Positions 17,425 to 27,368 of a stretch of 64,000 nt of DNA are shown piece by piece. The position numbers were made by a program, and so were the translations under genes. Below the pieces are notes generated by a model that was not told the origin of the DNA, made no database searches, and saw only the letters and a list, made by a program, of their open reading frames with translations. Location: positions 620,001-684,000 of the forward strand of contig JAHCJY010000001.1 of assembly GCA_026126065.1 (NCBI GenBank), in the 5' to 3' direction. Position 1 is the first letter of the stretch, and each line of letters begins with the position of its first letter. Source of the stretch: Bauldia sp. (GTDB lineage: Bacteria; Pseudomonadota; Alphaproteobacteria; Rhizobiales; Kaistiaceae).

Positions 17425-17650
17425 ACAGTTCCTCGCGCGTGGGCAGATTGGCTGAAATCCCCGGCGTCTGGGCGGCCGCAATGGCCGCGCGCAATGCGCT
17501 CATCTGCTCGGCTGTCGCGGGAACCGGCTTCCTCATTTCGGCCAGGAGTTGGTCACCGACCCACCGAGACAAGCTCTTGCCAGCCTTGGCGGCCTCAACG
17601 CGGGCCCATTGGGCAACGGTCTCATCAAGGGAGATGGTGACGTTCTTCAT
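17348..17650 (-). CDS. Ribbon-helix-helix-type antitoxin of the PIN pair
   Basis: This 100-residue protein begins MKNVTISLDETVAQWARVEA, the ribbon-helix-helix pattern (beta strand with a basic/amidic face, then two helices) of DNA-binding antitoxins. The middle contains SLSRWVGDQLLAEM and the conserved-looking REELYDR near residue 75. Homologous antitoxins as I recall them end soon after this, so the last ~20 residues (RRHEPADLHPRSGRSRKAG) may be an extension read through into the toxin gene. It probably represses its own promoter via the palindrome at 17653-17665. Confidence 0.8.
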   Translation of the reverse strand: MKNVTISLDETVAQWARVEAAKAGKSLSRWVGDQLLAEMRKPVPATAEQMSALRAAIAAAQTPGISANLPTREELYDRESLRRHEPADLHPRSGRSRKAG

Positions 17651-17652
17651 AG

Positions 17653-17701
17653 CACGGACTCCGTGTTACACGAATCTAGTGTGGCCGTGTCGGGCGGTCA
17701 A
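17653..17701 (-). promoter_or_regulatory. Promoter and operator of the PIN toxin-antitoxin pair
   Basis: On the minus strand TTGACC (17696-17701) and TAGATT (17673-17678) are separated by 17 bases, a good sigma-70 layout. Between the -10 box and the antitoxin ATG lies the 13-base palindrome CACGGACTCCGTG (17653-17665), where autorepression would be expected. Confidence 0.6.
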
Positions 17702-17870
17702 GTGACCGTGCGAAGCAAGCAGCGGCGCACGCCTGGCGTGTGACAAGGCCGTGCTGGCATGCGTGACCCGTGAAAGCCGGCCTTCTTCCGCGGCCCGGCC
17801 GACATCCGGAGGTTCTCATGCATTCGTCGACCTTGCTGAGGCTGCCGTCGACCTGGCAGGCCGGCGCGCG

Positions 17871-18593
17871 CTAGTCGAAGAGGCGCTTCAGGCGAGCAAA
17901 GGGCCCGGTCTTCTCCTCGGCGGGAGGCGTTGCGGCCGCGGGCTTCGCTTCCATCGGAGGCGCTGCGGAAGCATCCTTGCCGGGCGCGGGCTTCGTCGCC
18001 TTCGCCTTCTCCGTCTGCTCCGCCGGCGGGTTGGTGGCGAGGTGGATGCGGGTGGCAAACCCAGCGTCGTTGCCGAGAGCGAGCATCTCGGCGTTGTCGG
18101 CGATGGCGTCGAGGAGCGGCACGAGCCACGCCGTGTCGGCCTTGGCAAAGTCGTGCAGCACGTAGGAATGCACGAGTTCGCGGTGGCCGGGGTGACCAAT
18201 GCCGATGCGAAGCCGCCGGTAGTCCGGGCCGAGATGGCCGGTGAGGGAGCGAATGCCGTTGTGCCCGGCGCCACCGCCGCCCGACTTGATGCGGGTCTTG
18301 CCGGCGGGGAGATCGAGTTCGTCGTGGATGGCGACGATGTCCTTCGGCTCGATCTTGAGGAAGCGCGCGGCCTCGCCAACCGCGCGCCCGGACTCGTTCA
18401 TGTAGGTGAGGGGCTTCATCAGGAGGGCCTTCTCGCCCCCCAGCATCCCGTCAGAGGTCTCGGCCTGGAAGCGCTTCTTCCACGGTCCGAAACGGTGGCG
18501 GGCGTGGATGACGTCAACCGCCATCCACCCGACATTGTGCCGGGTCTTCTCGTATTCGCGTCCCGGGTTGCCGAGGCCGACGATCAGCAGCAT
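17871..18593 (-). CDS. pth: Peptidyl-tRNA hydrolase
   Basis: This 240-residue enzyme recycles tRNA from prematurely released peptidyl-tRNA. The N-terminus GLGNPGREYEKTRHNVG holds the conserved Asn9 and catalytic His19, and HDELDLPAGKTRIK holds the essential Asp. Compared with E. coli Pth (about 194 residues) there is a C-terminal extension of roughly 45 residues rich in Ala, Lys and Pro, common in alphaproteobacteria. It follows rplY on the same strand. Confidence 0.95.
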   Translation of the reverse strand: MLLIVGLGNPGREYEKTRHNVGWMAVDVIHARHRFGPWKKRFQAETSDGMLGGEKALLMKPLTYMNESGRAVGEAARFLKIEPKDIVAIHDELDLPAGKTRIKSGGGGAGHNGIRSLTGHLGPDYRRLRIGIGHPGHRELVHSYVLHDFAKADTAWLVPLLDAIADNAEMLALGNDAGFATRIHLATNPPAEQTEKAKATKPAPGKDASAAPPMEAKPAAATPPAEEKTGPFARLKRLFD

Positions 18594-18642
18594 GGCGCGG
18601 AAGCTCCGCTACGCCGCAACGACGGCCGCCAGTGGCACCGGC

Positions 18643-19305
18643 CTACGACTTGCCTTCGTTCCGTGCGGCCTCGGTCGCAGCGGTCGACGCGGCGGAAGCG
18701 GCGGCTGCCGCGGCGGCGTCCGCCTCGGCATCCTTGGCGCCGGCCGGGGCCGCGATCGTCGCAATCGTGAAGTCGCGGTCGCGGATGGTCGGGCGGACGT
18801 TCTCGGGCAGCGCCACCTTGGAGATGTGCAGCGAGTCACCGATCTCGAGGCCGGTCAGATCGGCGACGAACTCGTTCGGGATCGCATCCACCGGGCACAG
18901 CACCTCGACGGTGTGGCGCACGACGTTGAGGACGCCACCGCGCTTGATGCCGGGCGAGGCGGCCTCGTTGATGAAGTGGACCGGGACATCGACCGTGACG
19001 AGCGAATCCTTGGTCACGCGGAGGAAGTCCACGTGGAGCGGCCGGTCGCGGACCGGATCGAGCTGGTAATCGCGCGGGATGGCGCGGACCTTGTTGCCGT
19101 CGATGTCGAGCGTCACGACGGTCGTCATGAAGCCGCCGCCGAGGAGCTTGAGGTGGAGGTCGCGATAGCTCAGCTTGATCGAGACCGGAGCCTCGTCGCC
19201 ACCGTAGACGATGCCGGGAATGAGACCCTCGCGGCGGACGGCGCGGGCGGAACCCGTGCCTGACTTGTCGCGCACCGACGCGGTGAGCTCATAGGGCGTG
19301 CCCAT
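18643..19305 (-). CDS. rplY: 50S ribosomal protein L25 / general stress protein Ctc
   Basis: This 220-residue long-form L25 (TL5/CTC type) binds 5S rRNA. The N-terminal L25 domain (YELTASVRDKSGTGSARAVR) is followed by the Ctc beta domain (VPVHFINEAASPGIKRGGVL). The alanine-rich C-terminal tail is low-complexity. The ATG at 19305 has AAGGAG eight bases upstream; an in-frame TTG at 19329 lacks this. The order rplY-pth is conserved. Confidence 0.95.
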   Translation of the reverse strand: MGTPYELTASVRDKSGTGSARAVRREGLIPGIVYGGDEAPVSIKLSYRDLHLKLLGGGFMTTVVTLDIDGNKVRAIPRDYQLDPVRDRPLHVDFLRVTKDSLVTVDVPVHFINEAASPGIKRGGVLNVVRHTVEVLCPVDAIPNEFVADLTGLEIGDSLHISKVALPENVRPTIRDRDFTIATIAAPAGAKDAEADAAAAAAASAASTAATEAARNEGKS

Positions 19306-19461
19306 CGGGAAACTCCTTCGGAAAGACAAAACGGCCCGGACGATGCCGAGCCAGACCGCCGTCGCGCCATCGCGCCGTGCAGGTTTCGCGGCGGCTTATA
19401 AGCGAGGCGGAAGGACGGCGCAACAGGCGCCGCCCGGCCGCGACAAAGTCTTGCCCCGGCC

Positions 19462-22239
19462 TTACGTCAGCTGGCCGTGGCAGTGCTTGTACTTCTTGCC
19501 CGAGCCGCACGGGCAGGGGGCGTTGCGCGGGGTGGTCTTCGCCCACGCCGCAGCCTCCTCCGGGCTGACGGCGGTCGCCGTCATGGCCGCGCCACCGCCA
19601 CCGCCCGCGGCGGCGGGAGCCGCGGCAGTCAGGCGGCCCGGCGCGATGCTCGGGGCGTTGGGGACCTCGCGAAGGCCGCGCATGCCAGGGCCGCGGATCG
19701 GCGTGATGTCGCGGTCCCGGAGGGCGACCGGCGGCGGCAGTTCGCTCTGCGCCGGCTGCTGCACGATCTCGATCTTCGACAGCTGCGAGACCACCGTGGT
19801 GCGGAGGTTCTGCAGCATTGCCTCGAACATCGCGAAGGCTTCGGTCTTGTACTCGTTGAGCGGGTCGCGCTGGGCGTAGCCGCGGAAACCGATGACCTGG
19901 CGGAGATGGTCGAGCGTGACGAGGTGCTCGCGCCAGACGGAGTCGAGGGTCTGGAGAAGGATGGCCTTCTCCAGCTGGCGCATGATCTCGGGCGTGAAGC
20001 GGGTGGTCTTGGCCGCCGCGGCTTCGTCGACCGCCTTCATCACGCGCTCTTCGACCTCCTCCTCGGCGATGCCCTCCTCCTTCGCCCAGTCGACGACCGG
20101 AAGGTCGAGGTTGAGCGTCGTCTTGATCTCCTCAGCGAGTCCGATCATGTCCCACTGCTCGGCATATGCCTTTTCGGGGATATGCTTGCGGACCAGCGTG
20201 GTGATGACCTCGTGCCGCATGTCCTTGATCATCTCGGACACGTTGTCGTCCGTCATGAGCTCGACGCGCTGGTCGAAGATGACCTTGCGCTGATCGTTCA
20301 TGACGTCGTCGTACTTCAGCAGGTTCTTGCGCACGTCGAAGTGACGCGCTTCCACCTTCTGCTGCGCCTTCTCGAGGGCGCGGTTGATCCAGGGATGGAC
20401 GATCGCCTCGCCTTCCTTGAGGCCGAGCCTCTGGAGAAGCCCGTCCATGCGCTCCAGCACGAAGATGCGCATTAGATCGTCCTGCAGCGACAGGAAGAAG
20501 TGCGAATGGCCAGGGTCCCCCTGGCGGCCCGAGCGACCGCGGAGCTGGTTGTCGATGCGCCGGCTCTCGTGCCGCTCGGTGCCGATGACGTAAAGGCCGC
20601 CGGCGTCGAGGGCCTCCTTCTTCAGCACGGCCATCTCCTCGCGGATGACGGCTTCCTTCGCATCGCGCTCCGGGCCCGGCTCCATCTCGCCGAGTTCGGC
20701 CTTGATCCGCATGTCGACATTGCCGCCGAGCTGAATGTCGGTGCCGCGGCCGGCCATGTTCGTGGCGATCGTCACCGTCCCGGGCACGCCGGCCTGGGAG
20801 ATGATGTAGGCTTCCTGCTCGTGGTAGCGGGCGTTGAGCACCTGGTGCTCGATGCCTTCCTTCTTGAGCGCGGCCGAAAGAACCTCCGACTTCTCGATCG
20901 AGGTCGTGCCGACGAGGACCGGCTGGCGGCGCTGCTGGCAGTCCTTGATGAGGGCGATGATCGCCTTGAACTTCTCGGCGGCCGTCCGGTAGACCTCATC
21001 GTGGTCGTCGATGCGCGTGACCGGGACGTTGGTCGGAATCTCGACGACGTCGAGATTGTAGATGTTGCGGAACTCTTCCTTTTCCGTCGATGCCGTACCG
21101 GTCATGCCAGCCAGCTTGGAGTACATGCGGAAGTAGTTCTGGTAGGTCACCGATGCGAGCGTCTGGTTCTCGCGCTGGATCTTGACCTTCTCCTTGGCTT
21201 CGAGTGCCTGGTGAAGGCCCTCGGAGTAGCGTCGGCCGGGCATCATGCGGCCGGTGAATTCGTCGATGATCACGACTTCGTCGTTGCGGACGATGTAGTC
21301 CTTGTCGCGCTGGAACAGGCGATGGGCCCGCAGCGCCTGGTTGACGTGGTGGACCACCGTCACGTTCTCGATGTCGTAGAGCGAGTCGCCCTTGAGGTGA
21401 CCGGCATCGCGCAGGAGGTTCTCGAGCTTCTCGGTGCCAGCCTCGGTGAAGGTCGCGGTCCGCGTCTTCTCGTCGATCTCGTAGTCTTCCTTGTCCAGCA
21501 AGGGGATGAAGGCGTCGAGCGTGTTGTAGAGCTCGGAACGGTCGTCGAGCGGACCGGAGATGATCAGCGGAGTTCGCGCCTCGTCGATCAGGATCGAATC
21601 CACCTCGTCGACGATCGCGAAATGGTGACCGCGCTGCACCATGGAGCGCTGGTCGTACTTCATGTTGTCGCGGAGGTAGTCGAACCCGTACTCGTTGTTC
21701 GTGCCGTAGGTGATGTCGGCGGCGTAGGCCGCTTTGCGTTCCTCGTCGGTGATGCCGTGGACGATGACGCCCGTCGTCATCCCGAGGAAGCCGTAGACCT
21801 TGCCCATCCACTCGGCGTCGCGCCGGGCGAGGTAGTCGTTGACCGTGACGACGTGGACGCCCTTGCCGGTGAGCGCATTGAGGTAGACCGGCAGGGTCGC
21901 GACGAGCGTCTTGCCTTCGCCGGTTCGCATCTCGGCGATCGCGCCTTCGTTCAGAACCATGCCGCCCATCAGCTGCACGTCGAAGTGTCGTTGTCCGAGG
22001 GCGCGGCGGCCGGCCTCACGGACGGTTGCGAAGGCCGGTACCAGAAGGTCGTCGAGCGACTTGCCGGCGGCGATCTGTTCCCTGAACGTCTGGGTCCGGG
22101 CGCGCAGCGCGTCGTCGCTCAGCGCCAGCAGCTCGGGCTCCATCGCATTGATCGCCGCAATGTCAGCCCGATAGGACTTGATCCGCCGCTCGTTGGAGGA
22201 GCCAAAAATCTTCTTCGAAAGCGCGCCGAGACCGACCAT
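19462..22239 (-). CDS. secA: Preprotein translocase ATPase SecA
   Basis: This 925-residue motor pushes unfolded preproteins through SecYEG. It contains Walker A ([11 protein letters not shown]), the [16 protein letters not shown] helicase motif, [14 protein letters not shown] and a C-terminal zinc-binding motif [14 protein letters not shown] that contacts SecB and lipids. Its size is typical for alphaproteobacteria. It is divergent from the parvulin gene and has its own promoter at 22380-22408. Confidence 0.97.
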   Translation of the reverse strand: MVGLGALSKKIFGSSNERRIKSYRADIAAINAMEPELLALSDDALRARTQTFREQIAAGKSLDDLLVPAFATVREAGRRALGQRHFDVQLMGGMVLNEGAIAEMRTGEGKTLVATLPVYLNALTGKGVHVVTVNDYLARRDAEWMGKVYGFLGMTTGVIVHGITDEERKAAYAADITYGTNNEYGFDYLRDNMKYDQRSMVQRGHHFAIVDEVDSILIDEARTPLIISGPLDDRSELYNTLDAFIPLLDKEDYEIDEKTRTATFTEAGTEKLENLLRDAGHLKGDSLYDIENVTVVHHVNQALRAHRLFQRDKDYIVRNDEVVIIDEFTGRMMPGRRYSEGLHQALEAKEKVKIQRENQTLASVTYQNYFRMYSKLAGMTGTASTEKEEFRNIYNLDVVEIPTNVPVTRIDDHDEVYRTAAEKFKAIIALIKDCQQRRQPVLVGTTSIEKSEVLSAALKKEGIEHQVLNARYHEQEAYIISQAGVPGTVTIATNMAGRGTDIQLGGNVDMRIKAELGEMEPGPERDAKEAVIREEMAVLKKEALDAGGLYVIGTERHESRRIDNQLRGRSGRQGDPGHSHFFLSLQDDLMRIFVLERMDGLLQRLGLKEGEAIVHPWINRALEKAQQKVEARHFDVRKNLLKYDDVMNDQRKVIFDQRVELMTDDNVSEMIKDMRHEVITTLVRKHIPEKAYAEQWDMIGLAEEIKTTLNLDLPVVDWAKEEGIAEEEVEERVMKAVDEAAAAKTTRFTPEIMRQLEKAILLQTLDSVWREHLVTLDHLRQVIGFRGYAQRDPLNEYKTEAFAMFEAMLQNLRTTVVSQLSKIEIVQQPAQSELPPPVALRDRDITPIRGPGMRGLREVPNAPSIAPGRLTAAAPAAAGGGGGAAMTATAVSPEEAAAWAKTTPRNAPCPCGSGKKYKHCHGQLT

Positions 22240-22379
22240 CGTGATCCTTCTGCCGGCAAGAAAGCGGTGCGGACGCCCGGCCAGAAGCGGGCGACCGGAA
22301 GGTCAGGCCAGTGCGATCGGAGAACCCCGAAGGCGACCACCGGCACATGACGCAGCGCTGTGGACGCCGGGCTGTCGGA

Positions 22380-22408
22380 CAGATAAGAGGGGGGCACTTT
22401 GTTGTCAA
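22380..22408 (-). promoter_or_regulatory. Sigma-70-type promoter for secA
   Basis: On the minus strand a consensus -35 TTGACA (22403-22408) is followed after 17 bases by TATCTG (22380-22385). It points to secA, whose ATG is about 140 bases downstream, leaving a long leader. Confidence 0.6.
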
Positions 22409-22496
22409 CGTTGGCCGACCGATGCTTCGGCCACGGAAAAGGCGCTTTTCCGGGGCGCAACGGCCCCCGCCCGTCCGTGTCAACCAGGACCCTTCC

Positions 22497-23564
22497 ATGA
22501 CGCCAGTTCAATCAAGAGTCGCCCGTTTCGTCGGGACGGCTGCCATAGCAGCGACGCTCCTCGCATCGGCCTCCGCGCTCGCGCAGGTGACCCCGCCGGT
22601 CGAGCCCGCGCCGGCCGTCGAGACGCCGGTCGCTCCGGCCCCCGCGGCAGAGACGCCCGCTCCGGCCGCCGAGACCCCGGCCCTGACCGCCGAGCCCGAT
22701 CCTGCGACCGTTGTCGTGGCGACGCTGAACGGCGAACCGATCACACTGGCCGACCTCGATGCGATGGCGGCCGATTTCGGTGACGCGCTCGCCCAGTTCC
22801 AACCCGCGGAACGCACCCAGGCGCTCATCGATGCGGTGGTCAACCTCCGCCTGATGTATGCGCAGGCCGAGACGATGGGCCTCGGCGAAACGCCGGCGTT
22901 CCTCGCCCAGATGGAAATGCTGCGCCAGCGCGCGCTGCAGAACGCCTACGTCCAGGCGGCTGTTGCGGACCTGATCACCGAAGAGGCCATCCAGGCGCGG
23001 TACGACCAGGAAGTCGCGGCGATGAACCTTCCCGAGCAGGTTCATGCGCGGCACATCCTGGTGAACACCGAGGCCGAGGCGCTCGACATCATCAACCAGC
23101 TCAACGGCGGCGCCGACTTCGCAACGCTTGCCGCGCAGCTCTCGATCGACACCGGCACGGGCGCCCAGGGCGGCGATCTCGGATGGTTCGCCGAAGGCGA
23201 GATGATCCAGGAATTCGAGGACGCCGCATTCGCGATCGAGCCCGGCCAGGTCGGGCAGGTGCCGGTGCCGACGCAGTTCGGCTGGCACGTGATCAAGGTC
23301 GACGAGCGCCGCCGGCAGCCGCCGCCGGGCTACGAGGAGAACAAGGAACTCATCCGGCAGATCATCTTCCGCGAGGCGTATCTCGCAGAGGCCGAGCGTC
23401 TTCGTGCCGACGCCGACATCCAGATCATGGGGGCGGCGCCGGCCGCGCCCGCGCTCGAGCCGATTCCCGCCCCGGTGACCGAGCCGATCGCCCCGGCCCC
23501 GACCGAGACACCGGCACCGGCTCCGGCCGCGGAACCGGCTCCCGCTCCCGTACCGACGCCCTAG
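22497..23564 (+). CDS. Periplasmic peptidyl-prolyl cis-trans isomerase (parvulin type)
   Basis: This 355-residue protein has a signal peptide ([19 protein letters not shown]), a Pro/Ala/Thr-rich linker, a SurA_N-like helical region and a parvulin domain ([15 protein letters not shown] through [12 protein letters not shown], about residues 180-275). A Pro/Ala-rich tail follows. It probably assists folding of exported proteins, consistent with its place beside secA. AGGAC lies just upstream of the ATG. The order secA|parvulin-argJ is conserved in the class. Confidence 0.92.
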   Translation: MTPVQSRVARFVGTAAIAATLLASASALAQVTPPVEPAPAVETPVAPAPAAETPAPAAETPALTAEPDPATVVVATLNGEPITLADLDAMAADFGDALAQFQPAERTQALIDAVVNLRLMYAQAETMGLGETPAFLAQMEMLRQRALQNAYVQAAVADLITEEAIQARYDQEVAAMNLPEQVHARHILVNTEAEALDIINQLNGGADFATLAAQLSIDTGTGAQGGDLGWFAEGEMIQEFEDAAFAIEPGQVGQVPVPTQFGWHVIKVDERRRQPPPGYEENKELIRQIIFREAYLAEAERLRADADIQIMGAAPAAPALEPIPAPVTEPIAPAPTETPAPAPAAEPAPAPVPTP

Positions 23565-23575
23565 GCAAGCGAGCA

Positions 23576-23601
23576 GGTCGGCGGGGCCAGCCCCGCCGAC
23601 C
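23576..23601 (+). terminator. Perfect hairpin between the parvulin gene and argJ
   Basis: GGTCGGCGGGG and CCCCGCCGACC form an 11-bp GC stem around CCAG. It ends one base before GGAGGG, the argJ ribosome-binding site, so it could terminate upstream transcripts or affect argJ translation. No U-tract follows. Confidence 0.5.
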
Positions 23602-23613
23602 GGAGGGCGACAC

Positions 23614-24846
23614 ATGGTCAAGGTTTCACCTCTGGCCCCGGGCTCGTTCCCGGGGCTTCCGCCGGTTGACGGGGTCCGCATCGCGACCGCTGCCGCAGGC
23701 ATCCGCTACAAGAACCGCCAGGACGTGCTGGTGATGCTCTTCGACAAGGGCACGACCGCCGCCGGCGTCTTCACCCGCTCGAAGTGCCCGTCCGCCGCGG
23801 TCGACTGGTGCCGCGACATCCTCGCCTCGGGCAAGGCGCGCGCGCTGATGGTCAATTCCGGCAACGCCAACGCCTTTACGGGGAAGAAGGGCAAGGCGGC
23901 CACGAAGCTGTCGGGCCAGCTTCTCGCCAAGGCCGCCGGCTGCAGGCCGGGGGACATCTACCTCTGCTCGACGGGCGTGATCGGCGAGCCGCTGCCGGCC
24001 GACAGGTTCTCGGGCGTCGTCGATGAGCTTGTCGCCAGCGCCCAGCCCGATGGCTGGGAGATGGCGGCCCGCGCCATCATGACGACCGATACGTTCCCGA
24101 AGGGCGCGACCGCGCTGGTCGACCTCGGCGGCGTGCCGGTGCGGATAAACGGGATCGCCAAGGGCGCGGGCATGATCGCGCCCGACATGGCGACGATGCT
24201 CTCCTTCGTCGCCACGGACGCGCCGCTCGACGCGTCCGTCATGCAGGCGATGCTGGCGACCGCCGTGAAGGACACCTTCAACGCCATCACGATCGACAGC
24301 GACACGTCGACCTCGGACACGCTCCTCTTCTTCGCCACCGGCAAGGCGAAGGGCGCGCCGCGCATCTCGGACCCCGCCGATCTGCGCCTCCGCTCGTTCA
24401 AGGCGGCGCTCAAGGGCATCCTCGCGCAGCTCTCGCAACTTGTCGTCCGCGACGGCGAGGGCGCGCGGAAGCTCGTGGAGATCAACGTCACCGGGGCCAC
24501 CACGAAGCGCTCGGCGCGGCGGATCGCCATGTCCATCGCCAATTCGCCGCTGGTGAAGACGGCGATCGCGGGCGAAGACGCCAACTGGGGCCGCATCGTC
24601 ATGGCGGTCGGCAAGGCCGGCGAGCCCGCCGACCGCGATCGCCTGGCGATCTTCTTCGGCGACATCCGCGTCGCCCATGAGGGCGAGCGCGATCCTGCCT
24701 ATTCCGAGGAAGCGACCTCGACCTACATGAAGAAACCCGAGATCGCGATCACGGTGGACATCGGCCTCGGCAAGGGTCGCGACCGCGTCTGGACGTGCGA
24801 CCTCACCAAGGAATACGTCGAGATCAACGGCGACTACCGTTCGTGA
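23614..24846 (+). CDS. argJ: Bifunctional glutamate N-acetyltransferase / amino-acid acetyltransferase
   Basis: This 410-residue ArgJ transfers acetyl from N-acetylornithine to glutamate (cyclic arginine pathway). The self-cleavage motif is in [13 protein letters not shown]: the proenzyme is cut between Ala193 and Thr194, and Thr194 becomes the nucleophile. The oxyanion pair region [10 protein letters not shown] is also present. The GGAGGG ribosome site is six bases before the ATG. The stop overlaps the mutT start (GTGA). Confidence 0.96.
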   Translation: MVKVSPLAPGSFPGLPPVDGVRIATAAAGIRYKNRQDVLVMLFDKGTTAAGVFTRSKCPSAAVDWCRDILASGKARALMVNSGNANAFTGKKGKAATKLSGQLLAKAAGCRPGDIYLCSTGVIGEPLPADRFSGVVDELVASAQPDGWEMAARAIMTTDTFPKGATALVDLGGVPVRINGIAKGAGMIAPDMATMLSFVATDAPLDASVMQAMLATAVKDTFNAITIDSDTSTSDTLLFFATGKAKGAPRISDPADLRLRSFKAALKGILAQLSQLVVRDGEGARKLVEINVTGATTKRSARRIAMSIANSPLVKTAIAGEDANWGRIVMAVGKAGEPADRDRLAIFFGDIRVAHEGERDPAYSEEATSTYMKKPEIAITVDIGLGKGRDRVWTCDLTKEYVEINGDYRS

Positions 24847-25244
24847 GCGACATCCTCCTCGTCGTCTGCGGCGCGCTCATCGATGCCGACGGACGCGTCC
24901 TCATCTGCCAGCGGCCGGAGGGCAAGAGCCTGTCGGGGTTGTGGGAGTTTCCCGGCGGCAAGGTCGAGCCGGACGAAACGCCCGAGGCGGCGCTGGTGCG
25001 CGAACTGAAGGAGGAACTCGGCATCGAGGCCGGCGTCCGCTGCCTGTCGCCGCTCAGCTTCGCCAGCCACGATTACGGCGACTTCCACCTCCTGATGCCG
25101 CTGTATCTCTGCCGGAAGTGGGACGGTATCGCCGCGCCGCAGGAGGGACAGGCGATAAAATGGGTGTGGCCAAAAAACCTCGCCGACTACCCAATGCCGC
25201 CGGCGGACAAACCGCTCATTGCGGCATTAACCGATCTTTTATAG
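24843..25244 (+). CDS. mutT: NUDIX hydrolase, MutT-like 8-oxo-dGTP diphosphatase
   Basis: This 133-residue protein starts at a GTG coupled to argJ. The Nudix box reads [20 protein letters not shown] followed by ELGI, with all catalytic glutamates. The N-terminal [18 protein letters not shown] and the GLWEFPGG lead-in are typical of MutT, which sanitises 8-oxo-dGTP. The argJ-mutT pairing is conserved. Confidence 0.93.
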   Translation: MSDILLVVCGALIDADGRVLICQRPEGKSLSGLWEFPGGKVEPDETPEAALVRELKEELGIEAGVRCLSPLSFASHDYGDFHLLMPLYLCRKWDGIAAPQEGQAIKWVWPKNLADYPMPPADKPLIAALTDLL

Positions 25245-25319
25245 CCCCAGACGAATTGTCGATACCGGGCCGCTCGACGGCCAGTGCGTGTCGGTGTTGC
25301 GTCGCGTTCGGAGTGGGGC

Positions 25320-25559
25320 ATGTCGGTTGCGGAGGGGGTCGCCAAGGCCCCGGTTATTGGTCGGAAGCCCGGCGGCTTCCTGCTTCTCGTGTTCCTTCCC
25401 GGCCTGATCCTCGCGATCGGTCTCGTCGCGCTGGTCCTGGCGCAGTTCCTGCCCGAGCGGGGCTCGCCGACCTACGGCATCGACCAGACGACGACAGCCG
25501 GCATTCCCGCCGCCGTTGCCGCGCCGGCGGTCGACCCGATCGTCCTCCTCGACCGCTAG
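25320..25559 (+). CDS. Small membrane protein with GIDQTTTAGIPA tail
   Basis: This 79-residue protein has a single strong transmembrane helix (residues ~22-43, LLLVFLPGLILAIGLVALVL) and a short extracytoplasmic tail containing YGIDQTTTAGIPA. Nearly the same string (GIDPTTTAGIPA) occurs at the C-terminus of the L,D-transpeptidase at 1047-2048. The ATG at 25320 gives the most sensible N-terminus. The stop overlaps that of the convergent gene by four bases. No known family is recognised. Confidence 0.6.
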   Translation: MSVAEGVAKAPVIGRKPGGFLLLVFLPGLILAIGLVALVLAQFLPERGSPTYGIDQTTTAGIPAAVAAPAVDPIVLLDR

Positions 25560-26569
25560 AGATCCGGCCGCACGGTCGCAAAGAACCGCCACACCTCCGG
25601 CGCGAACGTGTAGCGCGCCGGGTTGTTGATGGCGTTCGGCGCCTCGTGGCCGACGCCACGGACGAGCACGAAGGTGAACCCCACCTCGCCCTCGGCGGTG
25701 CAGAAAGCGATCGTCATCACATTGCCGTCCTCGCGGACCGTGGCCAGACAGGGCGGCGGCGACAGGCCGAAGGCCTCGAGCACGGGGCCGAACCGTTCCG
25801 GGTCTGCGAGGAGGGCGTCGGGGTCCAGCGGAACGTCGCTGCCGAACTCCGCGGTGACGTCGGCGTCCTCGTCGCCAAGCACGGCGAAGACCGGCACGGG
25901 ATGCGTGGACCGCGGCATGCCGGGGGACAGGCCGAGGTCGAACCCGACCACACCCACGCCGGCCGCGGCAAAGAGGTCCGGTCGCGCGTGGACGAGCCGC
26001 ACGGCAAACCTGCCGGCATCGCCCAGCCCGGCGACGAAAATGCGCGCGGGGTCGACGGCGATTGCGGCCTGCACAGCGGCGATCACCTCAGCGACATAGG
26101 CGGCGTCGTCGGCCGGCCAGGGCGCATCCGCCGGCCAGGCGGGCAACCGGGGCGTTGCGGCGGCGATGTCCTGCCTGGGGTCCCAGCGCTCCACCCAGTC
26201 GGTAGCGCCGGAGCGGTCCGGCACGAGGTAGGGCAGCGGATGCGGGACGACGACGATGGCCTCTCCGTCATCCACCGCGCCGCCAAAGCCGTTGACGCGC
26301 GCAAACAGGGAGTGGTCGGCGCCGGAGTCCGGCAGGACCACCACGAGGGGAAGCGGCTCGGTCGGGAAGGGGAACGGAACATTGACGATGAAGTCGCGTT
26401 CGAACCCGTCCACAACGACATGCCGGCAGTTGGCGCCGGTGCGGTACCGCGTGGGATCGGGGCCGAAGCTGCACTGGTCGAGATCGGGCGCTGGCTGTCC
26501 CGATGCGGCGCCAAAGGACGTGGTGGCGCCAGCGAAGACAGCGATAGCCACCAGCGTCCTGACGCGCAT
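25556..26569 (-). CDS. Secreted PHB-depolymerase/LpqC-like protein, nucleophile missing
   Basis: This 337-residue protein has a signal peptide ([18 protein letters not shown]) and the order of an alpha/beta-hydrolase of the polyhydroxybutyrate depolymerase/LpqC esterase family: [13 protein letters not shown], then a nucleophile-elbow position, then a GDED acid region and GVGHEAP. Where family members have GLSxGG, this protein has GLGDAG (residues 181-186), so Gly183 replaces the catalytic Ser. Either it is catalytically dead or the family assignment is loose. ATG 26569 is preferred over upstream alternatives because the signal peptide begins there. It is divergent from ppa. Confidence 0.7.
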   Translation of the reverse strand: MRVRTLVAIAVFAGATTSFGAASGQPAPDLDQCSFGPDPTRYRTGANCRHVVVDGFERDFIVNVPFPFPTEPLPLVVVLPDSGADHSLFARVNGFGGAVDDGEAIVVVPHPLPYLVPDRSGATDWVERWDPRQDIAAATPRLPAWPADAPWPADDAAYVAEVIAAVQAAIAVDPARIFVAGLGDAGRFAVRLVHARPDLFAAAGVGVVGFDLGLSPGMPRSTHPVPVFAVLGDEDADVTAEFGSDVPLDPDALLADPERFGPVLEAFGLSPPPCLATVREDGNVMTIAFCTAEGEVGFTFVLVRGVGHEAPNAINNPARYTFAPEVWRFFATVRPDL

Positions 26570-26629
26570 CGTGGTCACATTCCCTCCTGCCGCCACGCGA
26601 CGGTAACCTTCCTGCGGTAAGCCGTCGCT

Positions 26630-26659
26630 TTGACGGAAGGTGCCACAAGTCCGTATCCG
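26630..26659 (+). promoter_or_regulatory. Candidate ppa promoter
   Basis: TTGACG (26630-26635) and TATCCG (26654-26659) are 18 bases apart, 38 bases before the ppa ATG. The match is only moderate. Confidence 0.35.
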
Positions 26660-26697
26660 CTGCGCTCTTCCACCCAGTCACAGAAAGCGGCAGCCAG

Positions 26698-27231
26698 ATG
26701 CGCCTCGACGCGATCCCGATCGGCAAGAACGCCCCCGACGACGTCAACGTCATCATCGAAGTGCCGATCGGCGGTGAGCCGATCAAGTACGAGATCGAAA
26801 AGGCCTCCGGGGCGCTGTTCGTCGACCGCTTCCTCTACACGCCCATGCGGTATCCGGGGAACTACGGCTTCATCCCCCACACCCTGTCGGGCGATGGTGA
26901 TCCGGCCGACGTCATCGTCGCCAACACCCGCGCGATCGCGCCGGGGGCGGTGATGAGTTGCCGGCCGGTCGGCGTGCTGATGATGGAAGACAATGCCGGC
27001 CCCGACGAGAAGATCATCGCCGTCCCGTCGCGCTCCCTCACCCAGCGCTACGACACGGTGGAGAACTACACCGACCTGCCGGAGATCACGCTCAAGCAGA
27101 TCGAGCACTTCTTCACCCACTACAAGGACCTCGAGCCCGGCAAGTGGGTCAAGATCGCCGGCTGGCGCGATGCCACCGAAGCGAAGCGGCTGATCCGCGA
27201 GGCGATCGAGCGCGCCGCGACGGCCAAGTAG
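26698..27231 (+). CDS. ppa: Inorganic pyrophosphatase
   Basis: This is a 177-residue family I soluble pyrophosphatase. It hydrolyses PPi to phosphate, pulling biosynthetic reactions forward. Active-site stretches are seen in order: [27 protein letters not shown] and the metal-binding DGDPADV. Length and motifs are standard. Confidence 0.96.
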   Translation: MRLDAIPIGKNAPDDVNVIIEVPIGGEPIKYEIEKASGALFVDRFLYTPMRYPGNYGFIPHTLSGDGDPADVIVANTRAIAPGAVMSCRPVGVLMMEDNAGPDEKIIAVPSRSLTQRYDTVENYTDLPEITLKQIEHFFTHYKDLEPGKWVKIAGWRDATEAKRLIREAIERAATAK

Positions 27232-27368
27232 CCGGGCTGGACCGGCGCGCGCGACGAGGATCCCCGCGCTCGCCGGCTCGTCGCCGACCACCGGTCCGGG
27301 CAGGATTGGATGCTGGCCTGAACCCGACGGCGGTGGCGGGATAGGGCGAGGCGAACTGGAGACGCGAT

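Noticed and set aside
20500..22350. 616-codon plus-strand open frame
   Set aside because: It lies antisense to secA, whose motifs are all present; composition is Asp/Val/Arg-rich without domains.
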